Source: CAZWUZ01 sp964637655 [NCBI: uncultured bacterium] (GTDB lineage Bacteria > DAOPZR01). Taken from it: DNA of 13,900 bases. The position numbers were made by a program, and so were the translations under genes. The notes beneath the pieces are model-generated. The model was given only the letters and a program-made list of their open reading frames with translations, searched no databases and was not told the origin of the DNA. Of the stretch, positions 1-7,459 are shown piece by piece (positions within the stretch are counted from its first letter, which is position 1; the number at the start of each line of letters is the position of its first letter). The DNA is taken from positions 1-13,900 of the forward strand of contig CAZWUZ010000071.1 in NCBI GenBank assembly GCA_964637655.1. Direction: 5' to 3'.

Positions 1-191
1 GGCAGGATAAAAATACCCGCCGCCAGATTGGCCAACACCCCAGCTGACAGGCTGCTCCACTGGGCGGTGTGAAAGGTGAGCAGTACCACCAGTGCGTTTT
101 TAAATAGGTTGTCGTTGAAAGCACCCAGAAACTGGGTAACAAACAGTGGCGCAAAACGCTGGCTGCTTAGCAGCTTGAATTGTCCGCTCAT
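1..191 (-). CDS. MFS transporter N-terminus (LplT/Aas-like), 3' end outside window
   Basis: Reading the minus strand from the ATG at 191 gives 63 uninterrupted codons that run off the window start. The peptide begins MSGQFKLLSSQRFAPLF and continues VTQFLGAFNDNLFKNALVVL. The FLGAFNDNLFKNA signature marks the first transmembrane helix of LplT-like transporters, which occur alone or fused to acyltransferase and acyl-ACP synthetase domains (Aas-type). These flip or remodel lysophospholipids in the inner membrane. The second helix (LSAGVLANLAAGIFIL) is visible at the edge. The frame stays open upstream to about 300, but the usual family start fits the ATG at 191. Only a weak GGA precedes it as ribosome site. 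G+C is about 54 %, far below the rest of the window, and the style resembles gammaproteobacterial homologues. This fragment probably does not share the origin of its neighbours. Whether it is a lone transporter or an Aas fusion cannot be told. Confidence 0.78.
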   Translation of the reverse strand, partial: MSGQFKLLSSQRFAPLFVTQFLGAFNDNLFKNALVVLLTFHTAQWSSLSAGVLANLAAGIFIL

Positions 192-268
192 GGCGTGCGA
201 TCCAGCAAATGACAGAAATGGCACGATACCTGTCGGCCCCGGAAATGGAAATAGCCAGGGCTGTTCGG

Positions 269-409
269 CTACCAGCCATTCAGCCAAGGTAAAGGTTGGC
301 GCGCCGCCGGGTAGGGCCAGACGAATTTCGCCGCCACCCAGAGGGCGCCCAGCAGCAGTGCCGCGGCGCCGCCGCACCGGGCGACCGTCCGCCGCGCGGG
401 GAGCCGCAC
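269..409 (-). pseudogene. pbpC: Truncated start of pbpC (penicillin-binding protein 1C)
   Basis: A GTG at 409-407 overlaps the TAG stop of the alpha-2-macroglobulin gene by one base. It opens a frame with an Arg-rich start (MRLPARRTVARCGG), a hydrophobic anchor (AAALLLGALWVAAKFV) and then WPYPAAR. In PBP1C, a bifunctional peptidoglycan transglycosylase/transpeptidase of about 770 residues, the same order is seen: short basic start, one membrane anchor, then a W-P-x-P segment before the transglycosylase domain. The yfhM-pbpC pairing is also common. The match ends at about codon 37 (position 299-301). After that the frame reads nine unrelated residues and stops at 269, in DNA of much lower G+C. 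No catalytic domain is present. I infer a genuine pbpC start cut by a foreign junction. The identification rests on context plus a short N-terminus, so it is moderate. Confidence 0.55.
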
Positions 410-3400
410 TACGGCAGCACGCGCACCGTGGCGGCCGCGGTCCGCCCGAACACTTCCGGCTCGTACATCGCCTCGGCGCGCGCGGCCGGCCACTGGTACG
501 TGCCGGCGGCGATGACGCGCACGAGCGCCAGCAGTTCATGCCGTCCCGGGAGCAGTTCGTCAGCGAAGAACGTCACGCGCTGATCGCGGATCTCCGTGCG
601 GGAAAAACCGCGCCACCACCAGTTCCCGGGCTGCAGGTGACGCGACAGGTCGCTGCGTTCCGTTGCCAGGTCGGGATCGATTCCTTCGCACCCCGCCGGC
701 AGCGGGAAATCGGCCGCCACGAACAGCCGCCGCTCGCGGTTCTGCACCGTGCAGCGCAGCCGGTAGGTCTCACCCAGCCGCAGGCGCGACACCTCAACCG
801 GACGCCCGTCGAGCGTCTCGAAGCGGCGGGTGACCGCGAACCCGCGATCGAGTCCGGTCGCCGGCGGCGGCAGCACCGCGCGTATCCGCGCCTCGTAGTA
901 GAGCCGCCCGCTGCCGCCGGTCCCGAGCCGCAGCGGCACCTGTTCACCCGGCAGCGCCAGCAGTGCGGCGAGCGGGAACTCCGCCCGCGTCACTTTCGTC
1001 GAGCGCCCGACAAACGTCCCTTCCCACGCTGCCTGCCCGCCGACATCGAGCATCGCCGCGAGATTGGGCCGCGCCGCTTCGTAGCGGCGGTAGTAGGCGC
1101 CCAGCGCCTCGCAGGCCACGCCGTTCTCATAGGTCGAGTTCCAGCGCCCGCTGCGGCGCTGCAGCGCCAGCCAGCGCGCCACCTGTTCCGCCTGCGGGAA
1201 GGCCTGCGGCGCGCGCAGCAGCGCCTCCAGCGCGACCGCGGTCGCGGTCACGTCGGAACCGTAAATCCACGCGAGTTCGGCGGGATTGCGCTCGGCGAAA
1301 TACGCCGTCGTCGGCGAGACCCGCAGCGCGTTGAGCAGCAGGCGCCGGAGCTGCAGCTGCATCCCCGCCTCGGCATTGATGACCACCGCCGCGCGGTAGA
1401 GCGCGGCGAGACCCGCCACCGGCAGGTCGCGCCGCCAGCGGTAGGCGGGTTCGAGGTCCGCCTGCGTCACCTGGCCCGCTTCCGCCAGCGCGGCGAGTGA
1501 CAGGCCGTGCGTACCGTACCAGCAAGACGCGGTGTACGGCAGGCCCGCGAACTCCTTCTGCCGCACCTGCAGCGCGAGGTAGGCGCAGGCCGCGTTATAG
1601 CTGCGTTCCTCGACGGTGTATCCCTGCGCCCGCGCGCGCGCCAGCAGCTGCACCACGCGCGCCGTCACGTACGGATAACTGTAGCCGCCACCGCCTTCCC
1701 AGAGGCCGAAACCACCGTCAGTATTCTGGAACTTCGGCACCACGGCAAGGAACTCCCGCACCACGGTACGCATCCCGTCATACCCGCCCGGGAAACCGCT
1801 GCCCAGTTTGAGGTCAGCCACCGCTTCGCCGAGCGCGAGGATGGGTGCCACCGCCGAGGCCTGTTGTTCGAGACAGCCGTAGGGGTAGGTCAGCAGGTAA
1901 TCGGTCGCCCCGGCCAGCTGCACCAGCGCCGTCGTCGCAAACTGCATTTCGAGTCCGCCACCCGCGCCGGGGAGCGCCTGGCGCGGCAGCGGCAGCCGCT
2001 CGCTGATGATGCCGCCGGTGGACGAACCTGCCGCCGCCGCCAGCACTTCGGGGCGCGGCACCGCAACCGGGAGGCGGCGTTCGACCGCATCACCCTGCCG
2101 CGTGCCTGTCACCAGTCCGGCAAAACGCAACACCACTTCGCCGGCAGCATCAGCCGGCACCACATACGTCCATTGCACCAGCCGGTCGCGCCCGCGCCGC
2201 ACCTGCACCCGCCGGTCCGCGTCCCCCTGCAGTTGCAGCCCCTCAACCGCGCAGGTCAGCGCCAGGTCGGAACCGGGGGCCGAAAGGTTGCGCACGATCA
2301 CCCCGGCGGTAAAGGTGTCGCCCGGACGTACGAAACGCGGCAGCGCCGGCTCGAGCGTCAGCGGACGGCGGGCGAGGAACTGCCGCCCGTTGTGCACCCC
2401 GAAACGGTTCCCGTCGCCGCTGACCAGCGCCAGCACGCGGTAGGTGGTGATGTTGTCCGGCAGGGTGAACGTCACCTTCGCCTCGCCGTTGCGGTCGAGC
2501 GTCAGTGCCGGCGCCCAGTACGCCGTCGGCAGGAAGTTGCGCCGCAGCCAGGCCCCGCCCTCCTCCCCGTCGCCGCCGTCACCCGCCGCTGCCTCACCCT
2601 TCTCGCCGAAGGTGCGGTCGTCGACCAGCGTCGTGCGCACATCCGCCGTGGTGACATAGTGGCGATGCGCCGCGAACATCGACTCCATCAGGTCGGGGAA
2701 GCGGTGCCCTACCAGTTGCAGTACCCCCTCGTCCGCCACCGCGAGGGTCAGTTCGCCCTGCGCCGGACGCCCCGCCTGATCGCGCGCACTGACGGTCAGC
2801 GTCACCTGCCCGCCGGGCAGGTACTCCGCGCGGTCAGGCACAATGTTCAGCGTGAGGCGGCGCTCCGCCGCGTCCACCGGCAGGTTGATGAGTCCGAGCC
2901 GCACCGGGTTGCCCTCGCGGTGATACGGATCGGTATTGATGAGGACGATGCCGACGTAGATGTTCGGCACCTGCGCCGCGGTGACGGGGATCTCCAGCAG
3001 CGGCGAGGTGCCGGTAAGGTCGACGATGCGCTGGCTCACCACCCCCTCGCGTTCGAGCGTGACGAGCGCGCGGCAGCGGGCGAAGGGCGAACGCAGGATG
3101 AGGCGCGCGGTATCGCCCGGGCGGTAGGTGGCCTTGTCGGGTACCACCGAGACGCGGTCATCATTGCCGTGCCACCAGTCGCCGCCGCCCCCCCAGACAT
3201 AGAAGGGGGTGACCGCGCTGATGGCGCGCCCGCGCCGGTCCGGCGCCGTCACACAGAGCAGGTAGTAGCCGCCCGATGGCGGCGTGACGCTGAAGCGCAC
3301 CGGCTGCGCGCCCGAGCGTACGCTCCCCGTGGCGACCACCTCGTCGGTCTTGCGCGATTCCCAGACGGGACCGCCGATGGTCTGCCGCTGGCGGTTTTCC

Positions 3401-6225
3401 CATGTGCGGCGGATAACCTGCCAGGCAATGTCGCGGTCCGCGACACGGTTGCCGTCGCGGTCGAGCAGGATGACTTCACCCTGCACCGCCGCGCCTTCGG
3501 GGCGGAACGCCTCGACTGCGCGCACGCCAACCTGCACGTCGCTGCGCCGGATGCGCAGCGAGGCGCGCGCCGAGGTCACCTGCTCGCCGAGGTCGCGCAC
3601 CGTCGTCTCGACGGTCAGCAGCGCGTCCGTGCGGTTGGCCGGCGCCTCCGCCCCGGACTGATAGCCGACCCGCGGCGGCACCGGCTGCAGCCGCGCCCGG
3701 CCCTGCCCGTCGAGCCGCACCGTGCCGTCGGTCAGCAGCATGTAGGAACTGTTGCCGTCATCGGTCCAGTCGGTGAGGTCCATGGGGGAGAAACTGAATT
3801 CGTCCCAGCCCGCGGGGCGCGGCGGCGCGGCTTCGAGACGGGCGGTGTACGCGGCCTCGCGCCCGCCCAGCGGGGCGCCGGCCAGCGCCCGCCCGCCGAG
3901 CAGCACCTCGACCGGAACGCCGAACGCGCCGTCGGCGGCCGGCATATCGACCGTCGCGGCGATGCCCGAAGCGCGGAACTCCGCGACGCGGAAACTGCCG
4001 CCGACCAGATCCCAGTAATACCAGTTGTCCCCGTCGTCATCGCCGTCCTGCTGCGGGCGGACATACACGCTGTACCAGCCGACCGGAGCAGTGGCAGGCA
4101 CCGGGTAGTCGAGGTGGAAGCCGCCGTAGCGGTTGAGGGTCACCGTCGTGGCCAGCACCTTTGCCCCGGTATTGTCGGTGATGCGCAGGTCGAGTTCCTC
4201 GCCGTCCGGCACCTGCAGCCCGTCCGCCGCCGTGCGGCGCAGCACCCCCTTGAGGTGCACCGTCTCACCCGGACGGTAGATGCCACGGTCGGTAAAGACG
4301 CTGCCGCGCAGTTCGTTCTCGCCGCTGCCGTAGGCGCTCTGCACGGGGAAGCGCCACGACTCGATGCCGCCCACCCACGCTGACGACAGCACCGCCTGTT
4401 CCGGGCCGGCACTGGCTATGACCAGCAGTTCCGGCTCCCGCCGCGACTCCGTGTCGCCGGTGAACCACTGCCGCCAGCCGGGGGCCGTCACCGTACCGTC
4501 GGACCCGGTGCGACCGCGCCAGAGTTCACCGCGGCCGCGCGCGTAAAGCACCACGTCGGCATCAGGCACGCCCGCGCCGCCGTGCAGCGCGGTCACCCAG
4601 AGCAGCGTCGCCACCGGCGAGAACTTGCCGGTGATGCCCAGCGACGTCACCTGCAGGAACAGTTCGCGCTGATCCGTACCCCGCCCGGCTGCCTGCGGTC
4701 CCTGCACCTGCGCGCGCACGAAACCGCGCGCGCCGGGCGGGAGCACCTCGTGCACGGGGAGCGGCAGGCGCACCGTCTCGTTGCGCGGTGCCTGCGTCCG
4801 CCACTCACGTTCCACCTGCCAGCGCACCGGTTCCAGTTCGAGCAGCTGCTGCGGAGTCACTTTCGCCAGCCGCAGCGTCACCGCGTCGTAATTGACAAAG
4901 GTCGCCGACAGGCGCCCGACCTGGTCGGGGCGCAGCGTCACCTGTCCGCTCATCATGCTCAGGCGCGGCGGCAGGTCCTGCGTGCGGATGGTCAGCGACG
5001 GCGGGTTGGTCAGCAGTTCGCCATGCACGCTGCGCAGTCCGGGAACCAGCGCCACGCGATACTCCGTCCCCGGCTTCAGTTCGAGCGGGATGGTGTGCTC
5101 CTGCCCGTAGCGCTCCTCGCGCAGCGCCCACGCCGGCACCGTGACGTCAGGTGTCAGGCGCAGCGCGCGCGCGACATCCGAGAGGCGCACGCGCGAGGTG
5201 AAGCGCAGCGTGATGCCGTCGTACGGGTGGTCCGTAAGCCGGTGGTACAATCCCCGGAACGCCAGCGGCGGGGTCGTCGCCCCCGACCAGATAAAATCGT
5301 CATGCAGGCCGAGTGCCCCTTCGCGCCCGGTCAGCGCCCGGTCGAGGCGCAGGGAGAGTCCTGCGTCGCGCGGCCAGGACGACGACGGGGCGACGACGAC
5401 CACCTGTGACGGTTCCAGATTCTGCTCCCGCCAGGCCTGCTGCATCTGTGCCGGGTGCGGGTGGCGGCAGGTATAGCCGCTGAGCGGGCGCGCCCCGGCC
5501 GGTATGCCGGGCACCGGTTTGCCCGCCTCCCCGTCGTTTGCCTCTGCCCCGGCGGTTTCGTCAGCTGCTTCTTCCTCTGCTCCGGGCGCGGCACCGCCGC
5601 CGCCTTTCGCCGGTCCCGCGCCGGCACCGGCAAAAACGGCGAGATGCTGCTGCACCGCCGCTTCCGCCACCGGCTGCGAGAAGATGAGTACGAACTGCTC
5701 GCGCGGGCCGAGGTCGTCGGCCGGTGACTGCGTGTGGCATGCAAGTACGCGCGGCCGCGGCGTGTTGAAGGTAAAGGTGAAATCGTTCTCCAGCCGTTTG
5801 CCGTCAGACGCGGTGACCGAGTCAGCGCAGACCGTGACCGTGCAGGCCGTGGCCAGCGGCAGGCCGGTGTCGGGAATGAACGCCAGCGTCGTCGTGCCGG
5901 TCCACCAGAAGGTGCCGGCGCACGGCGGCTCGACGCGCAGCGGCCCAGCCACGGTGTCTGCCGGCAGTTCCTCCGGCACCATCGGCCGGTTGAAGGTGAC
6001 GTAGATGGTGTTGGCGTCAGCGCGGTCGTTGAGGTCGCCGACCGGCCCCCAGGCGGCAACCGCCAGCTGCTCGGGGAGCGGGGTTGGTGCGTCATCCGGC
6101 GGGACCGCCCAGAGCAGCAGGACAGCGCAGAGCAGCAGGCCCGCCACGCAGCGCCGGCGCTGCTGTTGGTTGAGTTCACCGACCTGCTGCTGCATCAGGG
6201 CATGCAATCGCTGCTGCCACCGCAT
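409..6225 (-). CDS. Bacterial alpha-2-macroglobulin with intact thioester
   Basis: This is a 1938-residue protein of the bacterial alpha-2-macroglobulin family (YfhM/MagD-like), a periplasmic protease trap thought to protect the cell envelope. The N-terminus has about 24 charged, Gln-rich residues and then one hydrophobic helix at about 27-41, without a convincing lipobox, so it looks anchored by a signal anchor; E. coli YfhM is instead a lipoprotein. Typical segments follow: a macroglobulin domain with FTDRGIYRPGETVHLKG near 640, another with DKATYRPGDTARL near 1035, and the central A2M domain with FTLPDNITTYRVLALVSGD near 1230. The thioester motif YGCLEQ has Cys1451 and Gln1454, so covalent trapping should be possible. 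The protein is longer than E. coli YfhM (about 1650). Extra length includes a Gly/Ala/Glu-rich insert near 195-240 and an acidic Gly-rich linker near 1210-1225. I chose the ATG at 6225 over the GTG at 6246 because GGAGG lies six bases upstream of the ATG. The truncated pbpC follows directly. Confidence 0.95.
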   Translation of the reverse strand: MRWQQRLHALMQQQVGELNQQQRRRCVAGLLLCAVLLLWAVPPDDAPTPLPEQLAVAAWGPVGDLNDRADANTIYVTFNRPMVPEELPADTVAGPLRVEPPCAGTFWWTGTTTLAFIPDTGLPLATACTVTVCADSVTASDGKRLENDFTFTFNTPRPRVLACHTQSPADDLGPREQFVLIFSQPVAEAAVQQHLAVFAGAGAGPAKGGGGAAPGAEEEAADETAGAEANDGEAGKPVPGIPAGARPLSGYTCRHPHPAQMQQAWREQNLEPSQVVVVAPSSSWPRDAGLSLRLDRALTGREGALGLHDDFIWSGATTPPLAFRGLYHRLTDHPYDGITLRFTSRVRLSDVARALRLTPDVTVPAWALREERYGQEHTIPLELKPGTEYRVALVPGLRSVHGELLTNPPSLTIRTQDLPPRLSMMSGQVTLRPDQVGRLSATFVNYDAVTLRLAKVTPQQLLELEPVRWQVEREWRTQAPRNETVRLPLPVHEVLPPGARGFVRAQVQGPQAAGRGTDQRELFLQVTSLGITGKFSPVATLLWVTALHGGAGVPDADVVLYARGRGELWRGRTGSDGTVTAPGWRQWFTGDTESRREPELLVIASAGPEQAVLSSAWVGGIESWRFPVQSAYGSGENELRGSVFTDRGIYRPGETVHLKGVLRRTAADGLQVPDGEELDLRITDNTGAKVLATTVTLNRYGGFHLDYPVPATAPVGWYSVYVRPQQDGDDDGDNWYYWDLVGGSFRVAEFRASGIAATVDMPAADGAFGVPVEVLLGGRALAGAPLGGREAAYTARLEAAPPRPAGWDEFSFSPMDLTDWTDDGNSSYMLLTDGTVRLDGQGRARLQPVPPRVGYQSGAEAPANRTDALLTVETTVRDLGEQVTSARASLRIRRSDVQVGVRAVEAFRPEGAAVQGEVILLDRDGNRVADRDIAWQVIRRTWENRQRQTIGGPVWESRKTDEVVATGSVRSGAQPVRFSVTPPSGGYYLLCVTAPDRRGRAISAVTPFYVWGGGGDWWHGNDDRVSVVPDKATYRPGDTARLILRSPFARCRALVTLEREGVVSQRIVDLTGTSPLLEIPVTAAQVPNIYVGIVLINTDPYHREGNPVRLGLINLPVDAAERRLTLNIVPDRAEYLPGGQVTLTVSARDQAGRPAQGELTLAVADEGVLQLVGHRFPDLMESMFAAHRHYVTTADVRTTLVDDRTFGEKGEAAAGDGGDGEEGGAWLRRNFLPTAYWAPALTLDRNGEAKVTFTLPDNITTYRVLALVSGDGNRFGVHNGRQFLARRPLTLEPALPRFVRPGDTFTAGVIVRNLSAPGSDLALTCAVEGLQLQGDADRRVQVRRGRDRLVQWTYVVPADAAGEVVLRFAGLVTGTRQGDAVERRLPVAVPRPEVLAAAAGSSTGGIISERLPLPRQALPGAGGGLEMQFATTALVQLAGATDYLLTYPYGCLEQQASAVAPILALGEAVADLKLGSGFPGGYDGMRTVVREFLAVVPKFQNTDGGFGLWEGGGGYSYPYVTARVVQLLARARAQGYTVEERSYNAACAYLALQVRQKEFAGLPYTASCWYGTHGLSLAALAEAGQVTQADLEPAYRWRRDLPVAGLAALYRAAVVINAEAGMQLQLRRLLLNALRVSPTTAYFAERNPAELAWIYGSDVTATAVALEALLRAPQAFPQAEQVARWLALQRRSGRWNSTYENGVACEALGAYYRRYEAARPNLAAMLDVGGQAAWEGTFVGRSTKVTRAEFPLAALLALPGEQVPLRLGTGGSGRLYYEARIRAVLPPPATGLDRGFAVTRRFETLDGRPVEVSRLRLGETYRLRCTVQNRERRLFVAADFPLPAGCEGIDPDLATERSDLSRHLQPGNWWWRGFSRTEIRDQRVTFFADELLPGRHELLALVRVIAAGTYQWPAARAEAMYEPEVFGRTAAATVRVLP

Positions 6226-6231
6226 ACGCCG

Positions 6232-6236
6232 CCTCC
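6232..6236 (-). promoter_or_regulatory. Shine-Dalgarno of the alpha-2-macroglobulin gene
   Basis: The minus strand reads GGAGG with a six-base spacer before the ATG at 6225. It lies inside any reading that starts at the GTG at 6246, and therefore decides the start in favour of 6225. Confidence 0.8.
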
Positions 6237-6272
6237 GGGTCGCCACTGTATTGTCTGCTGCTGTCGGGCGCC

Positions 6273-6278
6273 ATTATA
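6273..6278 (-). promoter_or_regulatory. Candidate -10 box for the alpha-2-macroglobulin gene
   Basis: The minus strand carries a perfect TATAAT 48 bases before the chosen ATG. It lies in the short gap between the tRNA terminator and the gene, where a promoter is expected. No good -35 box sits at 16-18 bases: the nearest TTG-type hexamer (TTGTCT) is only 11 bases upstream. The start point would fall near 6266. The -10 is convincing by sequence and place, the full promoter less so. Confidence 0.5.
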
Positions 6279-6354
6279 CACTATACGTCAGACAAGGGCG
6301 CGGCGTTGCCCGTTGCGCGCGCCTGCCCCGGCCAGGCAGCCCCCGTCGCGCACA

Positions 6355-6400
6355 GAAAAACCCGCGCAACGTCACGTGTTACCGTGCGTTACGCGGGTTT
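6355..6400 (-). terminator. Intrinsic terminator of tRNA-Ala
   Basis: The arms 6358-6366 and 6392-6400 pair perfectly over nine bases (AAACCCGCG with CGCGGGTTT on the plus strand). Inner arms AACG/CGTT and CACG/CGTG extend the helix around a six-base loop, interrupted by small mismatches. On the minus strand the hairpin is followed by a run of five T, 17 bases past the tRNA 3' end. On the plus strand the tail is weaker (TTTAT). Confidence 0.85.
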
Positions 6401-6416
6401 ATCAGGTGCAGCAAAG

Positions 6417-6493
6417 TGGTGGAGGCGAAGGGGATCGAACCCTCGACCTCGACATTGCGAACGTCGCGCTCTCCCGAACTGAGCTACGCCCCC
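6417..6493 (-). tRNA. tRNA-Ala, anticodon CGC
   Basis: The minus strand folds into a complete 77-base tRNA including the encoded CCA. The acceptor arms GGGGGCG and CGCCTCC pair with a G3:U70 wobble, the main identity element of tRNA-Ala. The D-stem is GCTC/GAGC with a nine-base loop, the anticodon stem CGACG/TGTCG, the anticodon loop TTCGCAA (anticodon CGC, reading GCG codons), the variable loop five bases, and the T-arm GAGGG-TTCGATC-CCCTT. It lies between two terminators with its own promoter, so it is a single-gene transcription unit. A CGC anticodon fits a high-GC genome with many GCG codons, where it would supplement a UGC species. Confidence 0.97.
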
Positions 6494-6507
6494 ACACAGT
6501 GAAACGA

Positions 6508-6536
6508 CTTATAGCATACCGCCGTGAAAAAAGCAA
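6508..6536 (-). promoter_or_regulatory. Promoter of tRNA-Ala
   Basis: The minus strand shows TTGCTT (6536-6531), a 17-base spacer and TATAAG (6513-6508). TGC directly before the -10 makes an extended -10 element. Transcription should start about eight bases before the mature tRNA. The -35 box overlaps the T-tract of the terminator that closes the competence cluster. Confidence 0.8.
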
Positions 6537-6565
6537 CTGCCGCCGCGGGTTTACCGCGGCGGCAG
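6527..6565 (-). terminator. Intrinsic terminator closing the competence cluster
   Basis: A perfect 12-bp stem (arms 6537-6548 and 6554-6565, CTGCCGCCGCGG with its complement) has a five-base loop. On the minus strand it is followed by TTGC and six T. It begins 10 bases after the stop of the three-repeat HhH gene at 6575, and so ends that operon. Together with the tRNA promoter, tRNA, tRNA terminator and macroglobulin promoter, it accounts for most of the 349-base gene gap 6226-6574. Confidence 0.92.
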
Positions 6566-6574
6566 CGGGTGCGG

Positions 6575-7459
6575 TCAACCGAGGGTAAACGCCGCCTTGA
6601 GCTTCGTCAGGGTCGAATCACCGACTCCGGGAATCTCGTCAACCTGCTCCCACGAGGTGAATTTCCTGCCGGGGCGCGCGTTGCGCGCCTCGATGATGGC
6701 CTCGACGACGGTCGCGCGAATGCGCGGTACCGCCGCACGGATCTGGTCGGCCGTCGCCGCGTTGAGATCGCCGCCGCCGGACGCAGCCGATGCGCCGGAT
6801 GACGATGCCGACGATGACGAGCCCGACGACGCGCCCGCCGGGCCGCAGGTGACGAGGTCGCGGATCTTGTTGATCACGCTGGTGCCGACGCCTGCATCCT
6901 TGAGCTGGTCGACCGACGAAAAAGCGCCGTTTTCTTCACGGTAGGCGACGATCTTTTTCGCGGTCGCCATGCCGATGCCGTTGACCGCATCGAGTTCCTG
7001 GATAGTGGCGCTGTTGAGATTGACCAGACCGGAGGCATCAGCCGCGCCTTCGCTGCTGCCCGCCGCCGCATCCCCTTCACCGGCATCCGCCTCTTCACTG
7101 CCGCCAGCGGCGGCCGGGGCCACTTCACTGCCGCAGGTGACCAGCGGCTTGAGCTTGGCAAAGAGCGCGTCACCAATGCCCTTGACATCATTGAGCTGCT
7201 CGACACTGGTAAAACCGCCGTTATCCTCGCGGAACTTGACAATGGCCGCCGCGACACGCGGGGAGACGCCCTTGAGCGCGTCGAGTTCCGCGACCGTCGC
7301 CATGTTGATGTCCACTTTCGGGCCGTCAGCTTCATCTGCCGCCGCATCCGTCGCCGGGGTATCCGCCGCCGGGGGCTCCTCGCTGCTGCCGCAACCCCAC
7401 GCCGTCAGGGCCAGCACCAGCACTGCCATCAGCATCAGCCATCGCATCCGTTCCATCAT
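6575..7459 (-). CDS. ComEA-like protein with three helix-hairpin-helix repeats, probable lipoprotein
   Basis: A 294-residue exported protein made of three ComEA-type (HhH)2 units, each like the roughly 60-residue domain that binds incoming double-stranded DNA in competence protein ComEA. The N-terminus is a signal peptide ending ALTAWGC, so Cys23 is the likely lipidation site, although Trp at -2 is unusual. Repeats lie at about 49-110 (VDINMATVAELDALKGV), 146-206 (VNLNSATIQELDAVNGIG) and 230-294. They are separated by Ala/Glu-rich (111-144) and Ser/Ala-rich (207-229) linkers. Repeats 1 and 2 end in VTCG (Cys109, Cys205). In repeat 3 the first hairpin is degraded (VPRIRA in place of a GxG loop). 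The start ATG overlaps the MBL stop as ATGA. GGAGG at 7468-7464 lies four bases from this ATG and seven from a second ATG at 7456, so the second may be used. Likely role: extracytoplasmic DNA binding for the ComEC channel encoded upstream. Confidence 0.88.
   Translation of the reverse strand: MMERMRWLMLMAVLVLALTAWGCGSSEEPPAADTPATDAAADEADGPKVDINMATVAELDALKGVSPRVAAAIVKFREDNGGFTSVEQLNDVKGIGDALFAKLKPLVTCGSEVAPAAAGGSEEADAGEGDAAAGSSEGAADASGLVNLNSATIQELDAVNGIGMATAKKIVAYREENGAFSSVDQLKDAGVGTSVINKIRDLVTCGPAGASSGSSSSASSSGASAASGGGDLNAATADQIRAAVPRIRATVVEAIIEARNARPGRKFTSWEQVDEIPGVGDSTLTKLKAAFTLG

Noticed and set aside
298-305. GGCGCGCC palindrome at the composition break as a sign of a cloning linker
   Set aside because: An 8-bp GC-only palindrome is easily found by chance in DNA of this composition, and no vector or adapter sequence is visible. 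It is kept only as a side note to the junction.
1507-4383. Long open plus-strand frame of 958 codons opposite the macroglobulin gene, and a similar one at 76-1500
   Set aside because: These are antisense shadows of a high-GC gene. The peptides are Arg/His/Gln-rich with no family motif, while the minus strand encodes a clear protein with domains and a thioester.
6226-6246. GTG start of the macroglobulin gene at 6246
   Set aside because: The strong GGAGG would then be inside the gene, and no comparable site lies before the GTG.
6321-6337. Small inverted repeat GCCTG...CAGGC between the tRNA terminator and the macroglobulin promoter
   Set aside because: The stem has only five pairs and no T-tract. 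It is expected by chance in such GC-rich DNA.
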